Shown: piece by piece, positions 1 through 10,588 of the stretch
How positions within the stretch are numbered: position 1 is the stretch's first letter
Layout: each line of letters opens with the position of its first letter
NCBI GenBank assembly: GCA_019973155.2
Contig: BPQB01000002.1
Coordinates: 434,001 to 498,000, forward strand
Length of the DNA stretch: 64,000 bases
Direction: 5' to 3'
DNA from: Phanerochaete sordida
Lineage: Eukaryota; Basidiomycota; Agaricomycetes; Polyporales; Phanerochaetaceae
Notes under the pieces: generated by a model
Told to the model about the DNA's origin: nothing
Database searches by the model: none
What the model saw: only the letters and a program-made list of their open reading frames with translations
Made by a program: the position numbers and the translations under genes

Positions 1-488
1 GGGGGCGCGAACGTATGCACGCACGTAATGATCAATTTGTAACTGAACTCGGCTCAGCATAATGGAGGAATTGTAGTGCAGAGGAGTATTCGACTATGTA
101 CAGTCCTGCGCATGCGAGAAAAAGCAGTGCGTCATGTATGATAACCTGGGACAGTGTGCGTTTCGCACTATTTTACGAGCTAGCCACTATTTGTGTGAAT
201 CATTGCACGGGTAGAATCTCGATGTCCATGGGGAGGGCGGATCGTGTATCGCACAAATTGCCCGGCCCGTGGCCGTCCTCACTTCTAGAGCGCTAAACAC
301 GGACCAGCTGCTTGTGCCTCCTCGGGGTCCAAGCGGCAGGCCTCCCGCAACAAAAATGGCAGTTCGTGTTGGCTTAGCTGAATCAGAGCGCTGGTGAGGT
401 GGGACTCGATCTCGCGGATCTCTGCCCCATCGCAAATGCCGCTGAGAAGTCTCGCGTTCTCGAAAAGCACTATAAAGCGTTGATCAAT
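1..488. other. Left edge, no firm gene
   Basis: No convincing gene is visible. A short open frame on the minus strand (285-470, 61 codons) encodes a Leu/Glu-rich helical-looking peptide, but I recognise no family and see no splice partner. It lies just downstream of the secreted-protein gene and could be 3' UTR or a relic. Confidence 0.4.
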
Positions 489-992
489 CTAAGGCATAGG
501 ATGACGGCCACTGAGCTTACCGTTACTTAGCGTGGAGCCAAGATCGGATGGTACTTTTTGTACAGCTTCTATGATGAATTCGACACCTTTGACGACCTGT
601 TTCTGCGCGATCACGATCCTCCCCATGTCCGACTGTAGGCTGTCGAGACTAGTGGAATCGGCAAAATCGTTGTCGGCGGCGAGCTCGGCAAGAGTGCTCT
701 GGAAGTAGCGGAGGTTGTCCACAAAGCATGAGACCTCGGCTATACATTCAATAGGGCAACTCGACGCGGGCTCCTGCGCCAGGAGTTCTGCAGTCGGGTC
801 AGTTAAGCACACGGCCAGACAAGCGGCATAGTTACCGAAGTTCGTCGCGCAGAGCATCATATTATCAACATAGCCGTCTAAGGTGCTGACGTCGCGACGC
901 TGTGCAGCAGGCAGCGCATAAATGGGACGAAGAGAAATGGTAATGCTGAGGACGTTGAGGACGAGGACGAGGAAGCGAAGAAGCGAATACAT
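489..992 (-). CDS. Small secreted cysteine-containing protein, copy A
   Basis: Intronless gene for 167 aa. The start at 992 is chosen because the paralog at 1758-2306 aligns from this Met; an in-frame Met 21 nt upstream is possible. Residues 1-26 form a hydrophobic signal peptide ending near ALP, followed by RRD, which could be a Kex2-type site. The mature part is predicted helical and carries several Cys residues in its middle third. It ends in GRHPMP, matching the GRQPMP near the end of copy B. The layout is that of a basidiomycete small secreted protein, loosely like hydrophobic-surface-binding proteins, but I cannot assign a family. The surplus of Cys over copy B suggests disulphides gained or lost after duplication. 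It is the more distal copy of a tandem pair on the same strand. Confidence 0.65.
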   Translation of the reverse strand: MYSLLRFLVLVLNVLSITISLRPIYALPAAQRRDVSTLDGYVDNMMLCATNFGNYAACLAVCLTDPTAELLAQEPASSCPIECIAEVSCFVDNLRYFQSTLAELAADNDFADSTSLDSLQSDMGRIVIAQKQVVKGVEFIIEAVQKVPSDLGSTLSNGKLSGRHPMP

Positions 993-1757
993 GCTAGGAA
1001 GGCGGGCGGACACGGCTCTGTGCTGGGAAGGACAGATACCTCATCGCCGCCTTTAAGAAAGGCGATTCTCCGCCACTTCCAACGCTAAAGAGCAATAAAT
1101 CGGCGCTGTCCTACCACGCTGTCAGCACTAGTGCCAAGTAAGCTCAGCTAGTTTTAGTACGCAGCGTTGAATTCAAGGTGGCGAACAGAGGCTGAGGAAC
1201 GCGCGCAGAGCCGCAGGCTAGTTGCGCTCTCAAAGACTCCAGGCTGTTCGGAGAGCTCGCGTCGAGGTTGTCTGGAGATTGGCCCGCTGGTGATCACAAA
1301 CTAGATGCTGCTAATCGCGGCATACCATGCGCAGCGTTGGGCAACTGTGTAGCAAGAGCTTGCATGAGGTCTAAAAGACATGCGCGTACGTAACGATAGA
1401 TCGTCCGAACTCGATATTTGCAGCGGATTCTGTGCGGTAACAAACGGTGTGAGCGCAGCACAATTGTACGGGCCAGTCAGTGTTCGTGCCAGGCCCCACA
1501 TCCGAAGATATCCATCTACCATCCTCCGAAGAAGAAGAAATAAGCAGAAATTGATCAGGACATGCAGCGGCTGTACGCAATCCAGAATCGGCTAGAAAAA
1601 GCTACTTGGGCGGGGGAATTTAAGTCACAAGCTGTTTGGGACGCGTCACCGGTGAGGTCCTACAGCAGGGGCGGCGGGAGAACGTTGGAAATGGTGTCAT
1701 CTAGGGTCTACACCTCGTCGAGCATATCATCGGTAATAACCATGATCTGTACAACCA
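993..1757. promoter_or_regulatory. Spacer and promoter of copy A, duplicated block
   Basis: The spacer between the secreted paralogs holds the copy A promoter. A 20-nt block (AAGGTGGCGAACAGAGGC plus flanks, about 1175-1196) recurs almost unchanged at about 2476-2497 upstream of copy B. Both lie 170-185 nt upstream of their start codons, so the duplication included regulatory DNA. No other gene is seen here. Confidence 0.5.
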
Positions 1758-2306
1758 CTAAGAAGAGTATTTGTCAATACGAGGCATAGGCTGGCGGCCA
1801 GTGAGCTTACTGGGATCTAGCACGGAGCCAAGGGTGGGGATCTCGTCAACCAGAGCGTTAATATCGCGGAGGAGATCCTTGGTTGCGGTGACCGTGTTAT
1901 CAAAAAGAGTCTCGAGAGGACTAGCGAAGGCATTGTTGGCGAGACCGTTGTCCGTGCTGAGCTGACCGAGGGCGCTCTGGAAGCCCTGCAGGCTGTCCAA
2001 GAAGCCCGAAACTTCGGTCGCGCATTGTTGCTTGAAGTCAGCGGACCGGCCCACCGCGGGCTCCTGCGCTAGGCGGTCTACAGTTGGGTCAGAAATGAGC
2101 ACGGCCAGGTAAGTGTCGTACTTACGGAAGGTCTCTGCGTGATGGGTTATCTCAACAGCATAGTTGTGATAGATATCGATGAGGTTATTAAGAGCGGATC
2201 CGAGGTCGCGACGGTGGGCAACAGGCAGCGCCTGGACGGAGTAAAAAGAAATAGCAATGCAGAGGGTGCTGATGACGAGAACAAGGCTGCGAAGAGGGGA
2301 ATGCAT
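1758..2306 (-). CDS. Small secreted protein, copy B
   Basis: Intronless gene for 182 aa, tandem paralog of 489-992. The start at 2306 aligns with copy A; the frame stays open 45 nt further upstream. The signal peptide (residues 1-27) ends at QALP and is followed by HRRD, as in copy A. The mature chain shares the helical pattern, the TDP/SDPT and LAQEPA segments and the GR-x-PMP motif, but then continues for about seven residues. Only one Cys is visible, against several in copy A. Likely extracellular. Function unknown. A TATA-like CATATAG lies about 50 nt upstream on the coding strand. Confidence 0.65.
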   Translation of the reverse strand: MHSPLRSLVLVISTLCIAISFYSVQALPVAHRRDLGSALNNLIDIYHNYAVEITHHAETFRKYDTYLAVLISDPTVDRLAQEPAVGRSADFKQQCATEVSGFLDSLQGFQSALGQLSTDNGLANNAFASPLETLFDNTVTATKDLLRDINALVDEIPTLGSVLDPSKLTGRQPMPRIDKYSS

Positions 2307-2755
2307 CTCGAGAACGGGCGTGTCTGCAAGGACAGACGCCTCGTCGCCCATTCTATATGAGGGGCCCGTGAGGGGCAGTTCATCGCCGCCCCAACCCTAT
2401 ACTGCAGCTTATCAGCGGAGCCCCGGCACACTGTCGAAAATAGAGTCTGCCAGGCTTAGCTGGATCCGGCTGAGTTTAAGGTGGCGAACAGAGGCAGAGA
2501 GACTCGCTCGGACTGGACGTGTTGTGCCGTGACCGTGATGGATCACGCCGTCACCCTCTGTGACGCTCGCGCGTGTTGTTTCGCGCCTTGTCCGTCCCCC
2601 GCGACATCCTGCTCGCCACTTACCCGCCCTCGTTCCTAGCATTCCGCGAGACAGCTGAGACCTACTCTGCTGCCGATTATACTTGAACATCTGGACTCTG
2701 TTGTGTCTGGCCCCCTCAATTCACTTCTCCTGCATCCCAACATCATCCGACTTCC
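2307..2755. promoter_or_regulatory. Divergent promoter region, copy B and Nup96
   Basis: Shared upstream region of the minus-strand secreted gene and the plus-strand nucleoporin gene. It holds the second copy of the duplicated AAGGTGGCGAACAGAGGC block (about 2476-2497). Nothing else is recognised. Confidence 0.4.
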
Positions 2756-5685
2756 ATGGCGCGTTTTCGGGCATATTACTCTGACAGCGACGAGGAATCG
2801 CGGTCGGACGACGTCATTGACGTAGAGCAAGCCGAAGAAAATGGGAGCTCAGAGCCTGGCTCGTCGTTGCAACATGAAGAGCTCTCTGGCCGGCGCCGCC
2901 TCGGCGCCGCAGAAAGCGACGTGTACTCGGATGAGGAGGAGGTCGGTGACCAGGACTTACCGTCCAGAGAGTCTTCCATATCCCCACAACCTGCATCTGC
3001 CCGGCCCTCGGACCCCACTCTCATACCATGGGCTCGGGAACTTGGCGTGGACCGCCAGAAGATGCATGTCATGCAGACGTCCTTATTCCGCGTTCCCGAG
3101 GAAGAGGCCGCGCTCAAGAGCATCTCTCAACAACCTGCCCCCACTTCCAGCAAGCGACTTACCCTGAGGCCATCGCTCACCCGTAAACATAGCAGAGACT
3201 CGGATGGAGATGGTCTGCGAGCCGACTCAAGACAAGTGAGTATTGTGGCCCGTGCTTCGACCTGTCGTGCATGAGATTGAACTTCGTAGCGAGCTTCGTT
3301 CGCGCAAGACATAGATCCCGCGCCGTTCAAGCCCACGCGAAAATACGCGAGAGTCGAAAGCTCCGCATCCGAATTCTCTGGCCACGAAGAGGCTTTCATT
3401 GATTCGGGTCTTGCGCTGGGACGGTCCTTCAACGTAACCTGGGGACCTGGTGGTCGAATGGCGCATCTAGGAAGTCTGTGCATACCTTATGGTACTCCGT
3501 GAGTGATATCTTCCACCGCCCAGAATGTCATCTCATCGTCGACTCCAGGTCAACGTCCGCTGCCACCTCGATTTTGCACATCAGCTCTCTTCCCACTCTC
3601 AGCAAATCCAAGGACGACTCGCTAGACTACGCTTCGAAACTCCTTTCGCATAACCTTAGTCATACTGCCATACATCCGGATGAAGAGGGGGTGCCGTGCG
3701 CCAACCCATCACGCGAACTCAACTTCGCCTCGTTCGCCTCCCTTTTTCCCCAGACCGACCGGTCCTTTGAGGCAACTCTGTTCCGACTCGGACAAGCCCT
3801 GTTTGATCCTATTGAGCTCAATCTTGGTAGCTCAATCAGCGTTGACATTCGGAATCGTATCAGCGCGCTCCGTCGCAGGATCGCGTTCTCGAGGTGGCTC
3901 CAGATGGCGGTGGCATCAGCCGTGGAAACAGATGTCCAGGAAACATCCGGCGAGTACAGCTGGGCGCAAGCTGTGTTCGCTCTCCTTACGGGCTACCAAG
4001 TCGAGAAAGCGGTCGACATCGCCACTGAGGCCGGGAATGTAAAGCTCGCGACCCTGTTGGCTCAGGCAGACGGAGACGTGGAGTTCAAAGAAGACCTCAA
4101 GGCTCAGCTTGCCCTATGGCGAGAAGAGCGCATCGACGTTCATATCGACGAAAGCGTTCGCAAAGTCTACGCGCTGTTGGCGGGTGTCGTCGACGTGCTC
4201 GAGGGTTCCAAGGGCGTCGGCCTCGAACGGTGCGCCGACGTCCACCTTGCGAAAGGGCTGGACTGGAAGCGCGCCTTCGGCCTCCACCTATGGTACAATC
4301 AGTCGATGGACGCGCCGATTTCCTCCGCATTCGAAGCCTACGACCGCGCCCGGAAAGAAGATCCCCAGAATGTGGCGGCGCCTCTTCCCTGGTACCGCGA
4401 GTCTGCGTCCGATGTGAAAACCCCATGGAAACTGCCTCCGGGCGCGGAGCCGCCAGACGCGCTCTTCTCGCTCATCAGGATGTTCGCAGACCCAGCGTGC
4501 TCGCTGTCAAGCGTCCTCACCCCGCTATCATTCTCGCCGTCGCCACTCGACCATCGTTTGCCATGGCATCTCTACATCCTTGTGTCCCGATGCCTGCGGA
4601 TCCGAGACTTGGCTGATCGTGGCGACGTTGTTGATGAGCGTCGGGACGGAGACGAAGAAGCCGAAGCCGCTATGGAGCCCGAGGTTGAGGGGCACAGTCC
4701 GAGCGCAGATCTGCTGGCCAGCAGCTACGCTTTGCAACTGGAGGCCGCGGGCATGCTCCAAGAGGCTGTCTTTGTTCTTCTGCATATCGAAGGCTCTGCC
4801 GGGTAAGCCTACTCTGGTCTCCGTCTCGGCGACAGTGCTGACTGTACCATCCGTAGCCGTAAACGGGCAATCAAGGAGATGCTTTCGCGGAACGCGCCCC
4901 GATTGGATGACTGGATGACCCGGGGATTGGTAGGCAGTCTGAAGATTCCGATTGCATGGGTCAATGAAGCCAAGGTACGGGCGCAGTTTCCTGCGGTGGC
5001 TCAGGCTTCTGAACTTCTTTCAGGCGACGCATGCGCTCGACAACGGCGAAGTTTACACTGCGTACGAGCTGTACCTCTCCGCCGGCCTGTACAATCCGGC
5101 ACACGACCTCGCCGTGCTTGAGCTAGCGCCGGATGCCGTCATCCACCGGGACCTCGAGCTGCTGAAGGACATCTTCGAGCGCTTCGAAGGCCGGTCGGTA
5201 GACGACTGGCAAGTACGCGGCAAGGTACGCCTGCGCCGCTGACGCGTCGCGCCCGAGGCTCACGGACAGCACAGATCTTCCTAGACTACGCGCACGCGAT
5301 GACGCGCATGCCCGAGCTGCGCGACTACGTCAACGACATCGACGCGCTGCCCGACGAGGCGTGCGCGGCCGAGGTCGAGGAGCTGAGCCGGACGGTGCCC
5401 AAGATGATCAGCATGCTCCCCGACATCCTCCGCGATCGCTCGGACACCCGCCACAACGCGGCGCTCGCCGAGATGATCTCGGGATTGGCGGCGCGCCTCG
5501 ATCAGCTGCGGCCGCTCGCGGTGAGTCTATTCTGCGGCGCCCCCCTGCGTGTGCGCGCGTGTGCTGACGCGCCGCGACAGCTCGGGACGCACCTCCGCGG
5601 GGCCAAGGTCGCGGAGGCGACGAAGCTGCACCACATCCGCGCGGTCGCGCACGAAAAGTTCCTGCGGACCATCGAGGTCGCGTAG
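2756..5685 (+). CDS. NUP96: Nucleoporin Nup96 (Nup145C-like), stand-alone
   Basis: Seven exons: 2756-3235, 3290-3498, 3549-4802, 4857-4974, 5024-5224, 5275-5520, 5581-5685; 870 aa. It is a structural scaffold protein of the nuclear pore Y-complex (Nup84/Nup107 complex). The acidic, Ser-rich N-terminus begins MARFRAYYSDSDEE. Residues 197-215 carry the Nup96 signature (DSGLALGRSF then WGPGG), and the rest is a long helical Nup96 domain with the conserved GLDWKRAFGLHLWY block. In many eukaryotes Nup96 is released from a Nup98-Nup96 precursor by autoproteolysis; this gene has its own start and no FG repeats or Nup98 autopeptidase (HFS) motif upstream. All introns are short GT-AG and the phases close exactly. 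Confidence in the family is high; the start rests on the first in-frame Met after the upstream gap. Confidence 0.9.
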
Positions 5686-6172
5686 CCGGGGCTGTGTCTG
5701 ATGGCCCTCTGAAATGCTAAACTCACGGTGTCTGCTCAGTGCCGGGCGCGTGTGACAGTTTGAGGATGAGCTGTGTGTCATGCCTCGTCATCGCTGGCAT
5801 CGCCCTGGATGGCGTCGGAAGGAGGTGGAACTCGGTCCGCGCGCGTGCGCCTGGAGGGCGGGTGGCGGCCTGGTCACGCCCCCGTGAAACCCTTACTCAA
5901 ACAGAGGCTGAGACACGCGGTGCAAGCGGTGCGCATCATAAATAAATAATCGAGGCACGGTGTCTACTGTCTACGGTATAGTGCTACAGCAGTGGGGCGA
6001 CATAGGTTGCATCTACTAAGGGCTACAGACCGTCTGCGGTGGGTGGGTATATAAATACGAACACAGGTGGGGCGGGGACAGGCTATTGATACAGGGCAGA
6101 GTGCGGACGCGTGAGTGGAAACAGGAACATGGTGTGGAATGGAGTGCGGCGAGAGGGCACAGCCCCCTGGTC
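5686..6172. other. Convergent 3' intergenic region
   Basis: Space between the 3' ends of Nup96 (+) and the DUF6593 gene (-). It contains AATAAATAAT near 5939-5950, which fits a polyadenylation signal on the plus strand. No gene is seen. Confidence 0.4.
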
Positions 6173-7055
6173 TCAGTCGATGTTGTGTCCGCAGACGAAG
6201 AGCACGGTGGCGACCAGGCAGGGCTCGAGGAGGCCCATCTGCATCGCCTCCTGCGTGAGCTCGAGCAGGACCATGGACGGCGCGCGTGCAACACGCGCCA
6301 GCACCTTGGGCGCGGACGTCTGGGTGCGGTAGAGCTGCGCGGGCGCGTCGGTGAGCTCATGCATGACGCGGCCAAGTTGAGCAGAACACTTACGCAGATG
6401 AATCCGTCTATGGGCGCCCACGCGAAATGGATGCCGCGGACCTCCATCGTGCGCTGGCTGCGGGCGGGGAAAAAAGGAGGGCGTGCAGGTGAGCTAACGG
6501 TAATGCGACGCGGGGGAGGGATACAAACTACACAAACCTCTGGTCAGGCGAGAGGCGGAGCCAGTCGCGGATGCGCTGCCGCGGCGTGACGCCGCGAATC
6601 TCGAGCGTGGCGTTCGGCTGCCACTGCACCATGGCGATGTTCCGGCTCTCGTTGTCCTTCCAGATCGTGCACGACGGCGTCGTCGCCTCGGTCACGATGC
6701 GGTACGCGACGCGGCTCTGCGGGCCCACGACCTGGCAGTTGAGCACCGTCGTGTTGAACTGCGTGAACTGGAACGTGACGCTGTCCGGCTGGATCGAGCG
6801 CGGCGGCGTCGTCGTCACCGGGAGCGACGGCAGGGCGCCGAACACGGACGGTGCGGTGCCCCAGTTCTGCTGCTGGAAGCCCTGGGTATAGGGGTTCATG
6901 TTGAAGGCCATGGGTGCTGGTGGTGTCGTTGGCGGCGAGGGAGGAGGCTTGGGAGTGTCTTGAAGGACCGGTGAGTCTGACGTTCTGGCCATGGCGGCGG
7001 TCTGCCCTATATACGGTGGTGGATGTAGGTCTGAAAAGTCGGTTGAAGAGGCCAT
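6173..7055 (-). CDS. DUF6593-type protein
   Basis: Three exons read from high to low coordinate: 6538-7055, 6394-6457, 6173-6334; 247 aa. The N-terminal 80 residues are Pro/Ser/Thr-rich and disordered (PPPSPPTTPPAP). The C-terminal domain has the pattern of the basidiomycete DUF6593 family: a beta-rich stretch with TTVLNCQVVGP, VAYRIVTE, then IAMVQWQPNATLEIRG, and after the second intron a helix ending in a hydrophobic VATVLFVCG tail. No catalytic residues are known for the family. It lacks a signal peptide, so it is probably intracellular. The start is the first Met giving a compact 5' end; the frame is open 69 nt further upstream. Family call from pattern memory, moderately sure. Confidence 0.65.
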
Positions 7056-10000
7056 CTCGGTAGTTCGGAGCACCTTTGGCGATCTCATCTCGATCATTGC
7101 TGTCCCGATGCGTTCAGCCAGCAAGGCACGGGTCCACGCGAGCAGGCATGGGTTTCAGATCAGCAAGAAACAGCACAGATTTGTTACTGCCACACCCTCG
7201 TCCTGATCAGGCTGCAAGCGGGAGCCCTGAGGCCGCGGGACACGGCCGCGTACGGCAGGGCTCCGTGCTCGCCGCCATGCCTGGTTTTTTTCTGGCTCGA
7301 GCTGTGCGGCGCGTTACGCAGAGGATGTGGCTTTTGCTGAGCCTGAGCGGCGGGCGGCCCCCCTGTTTGAGGCCGTGGACGATCCCGAGAAAAGCGGGCG
7401 CTCCACGAGGTCGGCTCGCGTGCGTGCCACGCGGGCGAGATGCCGCCGGAGTTGCTATACGAAGGCGCTGCCTCGACCGTCGCAGGCGCGTCTGAGCCAT
7501 CTCCAGGTGCACAGCTCGCGGACGCCTCTCTGGAACTGGTATCAAGCCTGCAGAGGCTGTTGTACGCCGCTTGCGGGACCAGACAGCGGCCACCTCGACC
7601 TCCAGGCGGCCCCACGACGCGTCGCCCGGGCGCGAGCAGCGCGCGGCCGCCAGTTCTTCCGACACCAAAATAATCGCATTCGTAATGTTGTGCTTACGCT
7701 GGCGGGAGCCATCCCGCGCGCTGCGTGATCGCAGTCGAGGTATCAGGGCAGATACCCGCTGCCGAGTTACATCCACGACATTCCCCGAGCACGCGACCCA
7801 CCGACCCGGGCGACACTGAGCCTGACTCGCTGGCCCTACCTCATCGTCGCCTTACGTCCGTTTGACCCGTTTTCCTGATTGCTGGCTCCACATCTGATCC
7901 TGTAGGCAGGCCAAACCACACGCAAGCCTAACCCGAGCCCCGGAGCTTATGTGCTTGTGCTTTGCACTGCAGGCGAACTCTCCGCAGAATACGCGGCCTC
8001 CGGGCTTGTTCGCGCCCTCTCGTAATGTCTCGGGCATGCTACTTGCGATACTATGTCCTCGCCGCTGCCGAGGCAGTCGCGGCGGCTGATGCCTGAAAGC
8101 TTAGCGTTCAGCACATTGCACCGCGCCGCCGCCGAGCGACTCACACTACGTCGTCCCTCCGGTCAATTTCGCCCTTTTCGCCGAGCGTCCCGGGCGGAAG
8201 AAAAGCGCGTCGGGCAGAAAACAGACGTACGCAGCCAATCAGCCATTTCACGTGTTGCCACGCGAAGGGTGCCGGTCGACACCACATCGCGGTGCCCCAG
8301 CGTCGATCAAACGTCGTAGTGATGACATCCCCGACGCGAGCACCCACGACTCGGCGAGAGTGGCGCACGATCAGCAGTGCCCGCGCAGCACGCAGCGCAA
8401 AGCCACGCGTCCGCGCGCGATTGCCGCGCGCGCGAGCTGCCGCAGCGACCGCACCCGGCCGGCTGATGATCACCGCACCCGCGAATCGCGAGGGCGACCC
8501 GCGGCAGGCGCGCTCGTCGCCGCGCGCTGGGGGCTGCTGGGGGCCGCCCGCGCGCGCGTGCGTGCGCCAGCGCGGCGCAGATCCGTCGGAGCCCCCGCGC
8601 GACCGACGCCTGGCGGTCTCGGGTGCGGCGGCGGCTCTCTCCTCGGAATGGTCGGGCGGACGTGACGCGCGCGTAGCGGCTGTCGTGCGGACGGTGTGCG
8701 CGGCAGGGACGGCATGAGGTGCAGCCTGGCGCGTCCTAGGACAGCCTGTGTCGTGCACGCGTGGCTGCCATGCGCTCCGACGCCGGGAGAAGGTGTCTGG
8801 AACGGAGAGTGCCAGCGTTGTGGCGCAACTGAGGTGTGGGCACCGCAGCAGGGTTAGCAAGAAGTGCGTGTATTTGCTAATCTGTCGTGCGGGAAGGAGA
8901 GCTGCGGCCCTTGCATACCGTAAATGCCGAAGGTATGACGTATCGCGGTGAGAAACAGTCAACGTTTCATCGATGATACACTGCGCGATAGCTCACTTCG
9001 TGATCTTCAGGACATGGAAAAGCCACGGACGACACTGCGAGCTCTTCCTACAGCGGCAGAAGGTCGAACTGAGGTGTAGGAACGTGTTCGACGCTCGTCA
9101 TTCTACACCCCTGACTCAAATAGGTCATCTACATACATCAAGAGTAGTCAGCCTTTAGCGGAGTACGGTTCAAGCGAGTAGCGTACGTTAAGTCTTCGAC
9201 AGCATCTGTGATACAACGAGTCAACCGTATAGACGTAAACAGTCCAAATCTCGGAACGCTCCATTCCGCCAGGTTCCTGCATGATACTCGCACGCGAAGG
9301 CCACACGCAAACCCGCAGAGGCGTGGTCCTTGTATCTCGTTAGAGCTGAACCAAACGCGGTTCAGTGACCCGCAGCCTCGCCACAAGGATTGGAACAATG
9401 TACCTGCCTGCGAGCCCGGCTACGCCTTCCACGGAAAGAGACATGCCGACTCGCAGCCACGTCCTCCTACTAGCCCCACCTGCATCAGTGATCGCACCGG
9501 GCGCGTAGCAAGGGACGAACCTAGGCAACCATGTTGTCTACTGTGCTCTCCAGACACACGCTGCGCCGTGTGCGGAGCCTTCTTCGGCCGTTCCACGCCA
9601 CGGCGCGCCAGGCGAGGCGCACCGCCAGTCGCCACGTCCGGGCAGCCCTGCGCCCTGTTCCGCCGCGCGTGGCACGTTTCGCCCGCGCCGCCTCCCACCG
9701 CCGGCGGACGCGGAGGCATCCGCTGCGTGCGCCGCGCACAACACTCGCTGAGGCCCGTTTGAGCCGGAGTCGAACATGGTGCACTGCCCAGCGCGGGAGC
9801 GAGCGGTGGCACCGTCGTGAGACGGATGCGAGGCGGACCCTAATAGCGGCGGGTGGATTGTTCGAGCTGGCGGCTGGTGAGACGCGGGGTGTGGGGGCCC
9901 CAGGAAGACGTGGAGGACTTCAAACGCGAGCTCGGAAGGGAGTGTGTCAAGGCGCCGTGGCTCTTCGGTGAGCGTTTCCACGATAATAGATGGAGTCTGC

Positions 10001-10588
10001 GTAGCAAATAAATGGTGCCAAGTCGCTGGCTACATTGCGAAGATTGCATAGACATTCATGCGGAAAATCAAAGGGTGCAAATTCTGAAGGCAGTCACTGC
10101 AAGGCTGCTTGAAACATGACGGCGCACCTCCGCGGATGTTCCTCAACCAAAGGAAGGGTAGAGCGACGTGATCATATCCCAGAGGTTGCACTTCTACTCA
10201 TCGCCGTGAGTAATGGCACGTGTTCTGGGAATGTGTTCGAAAAATAAGCACCTCCTGGCCGAGTCAGACGAACGTACACTGCCAAATGCGGACGAGGCGG
10301 GACGGCGATGCCCGACAGACAGGCTCATGCCCAGTTGACGGATCGGAGGTTCAATATCATAAGCGCCGTCGCTTCGGATGTTTGAAACGCGCATGTCCGA
10401 CTCGCTCTCCGCTCGGCCCCGGGCAAGCGACGGAGCGGATCCGTACACACGACCTTGTCCTCACCTTCCGTCGGCGCAGGCCTACTTTTGTGAGTACAGC
10501 ACGCTTTGCCAAGCACCAGCATCAAGTGGCTGATATCCCAATCTTTCCGTAGAATATCATTCTTGTTTCCTGCGGATTATGAGCAAAG
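7056..10588. other. Gene-poor 3.5-kb region
   Basis: Long region without a supportable gene. GC-rich blocks at about 7200-7700, 8240-8720 and 9520-9980 are open in several frames on both strands, which reflects base composition. The only coding-like signal is the possible F-box relic at about 9138-9981. No tRNA or clear mobile element was found. Confidence 0.45.
9138..9981 (-). pseudogene. Possible F-box gene relic
   Basis: A minus-strand frame starting at 9981 opens with RRLDTLPSELAFEVLHVFL, which fits the start of an F-box (LPxEL..EVL). About 580 nt further on, another minus-strand frame (9138-9398) reads RNLAEWSVPRFGLFTSIRL, which resembles the end of an F-box module in fungal proteins. 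The stretch between is GC-rich and does not splice cleanly, and the second frame ends in stops. Either a decayed gene or a chance match; weak evidence. Confidence 0.25.

Noticed and set aside
8141..8962. 273-codon minus-strand frame
   Set aside because: Arg/Ala-rich low-complexity sequence without start context, domain or conserved-looking segments.
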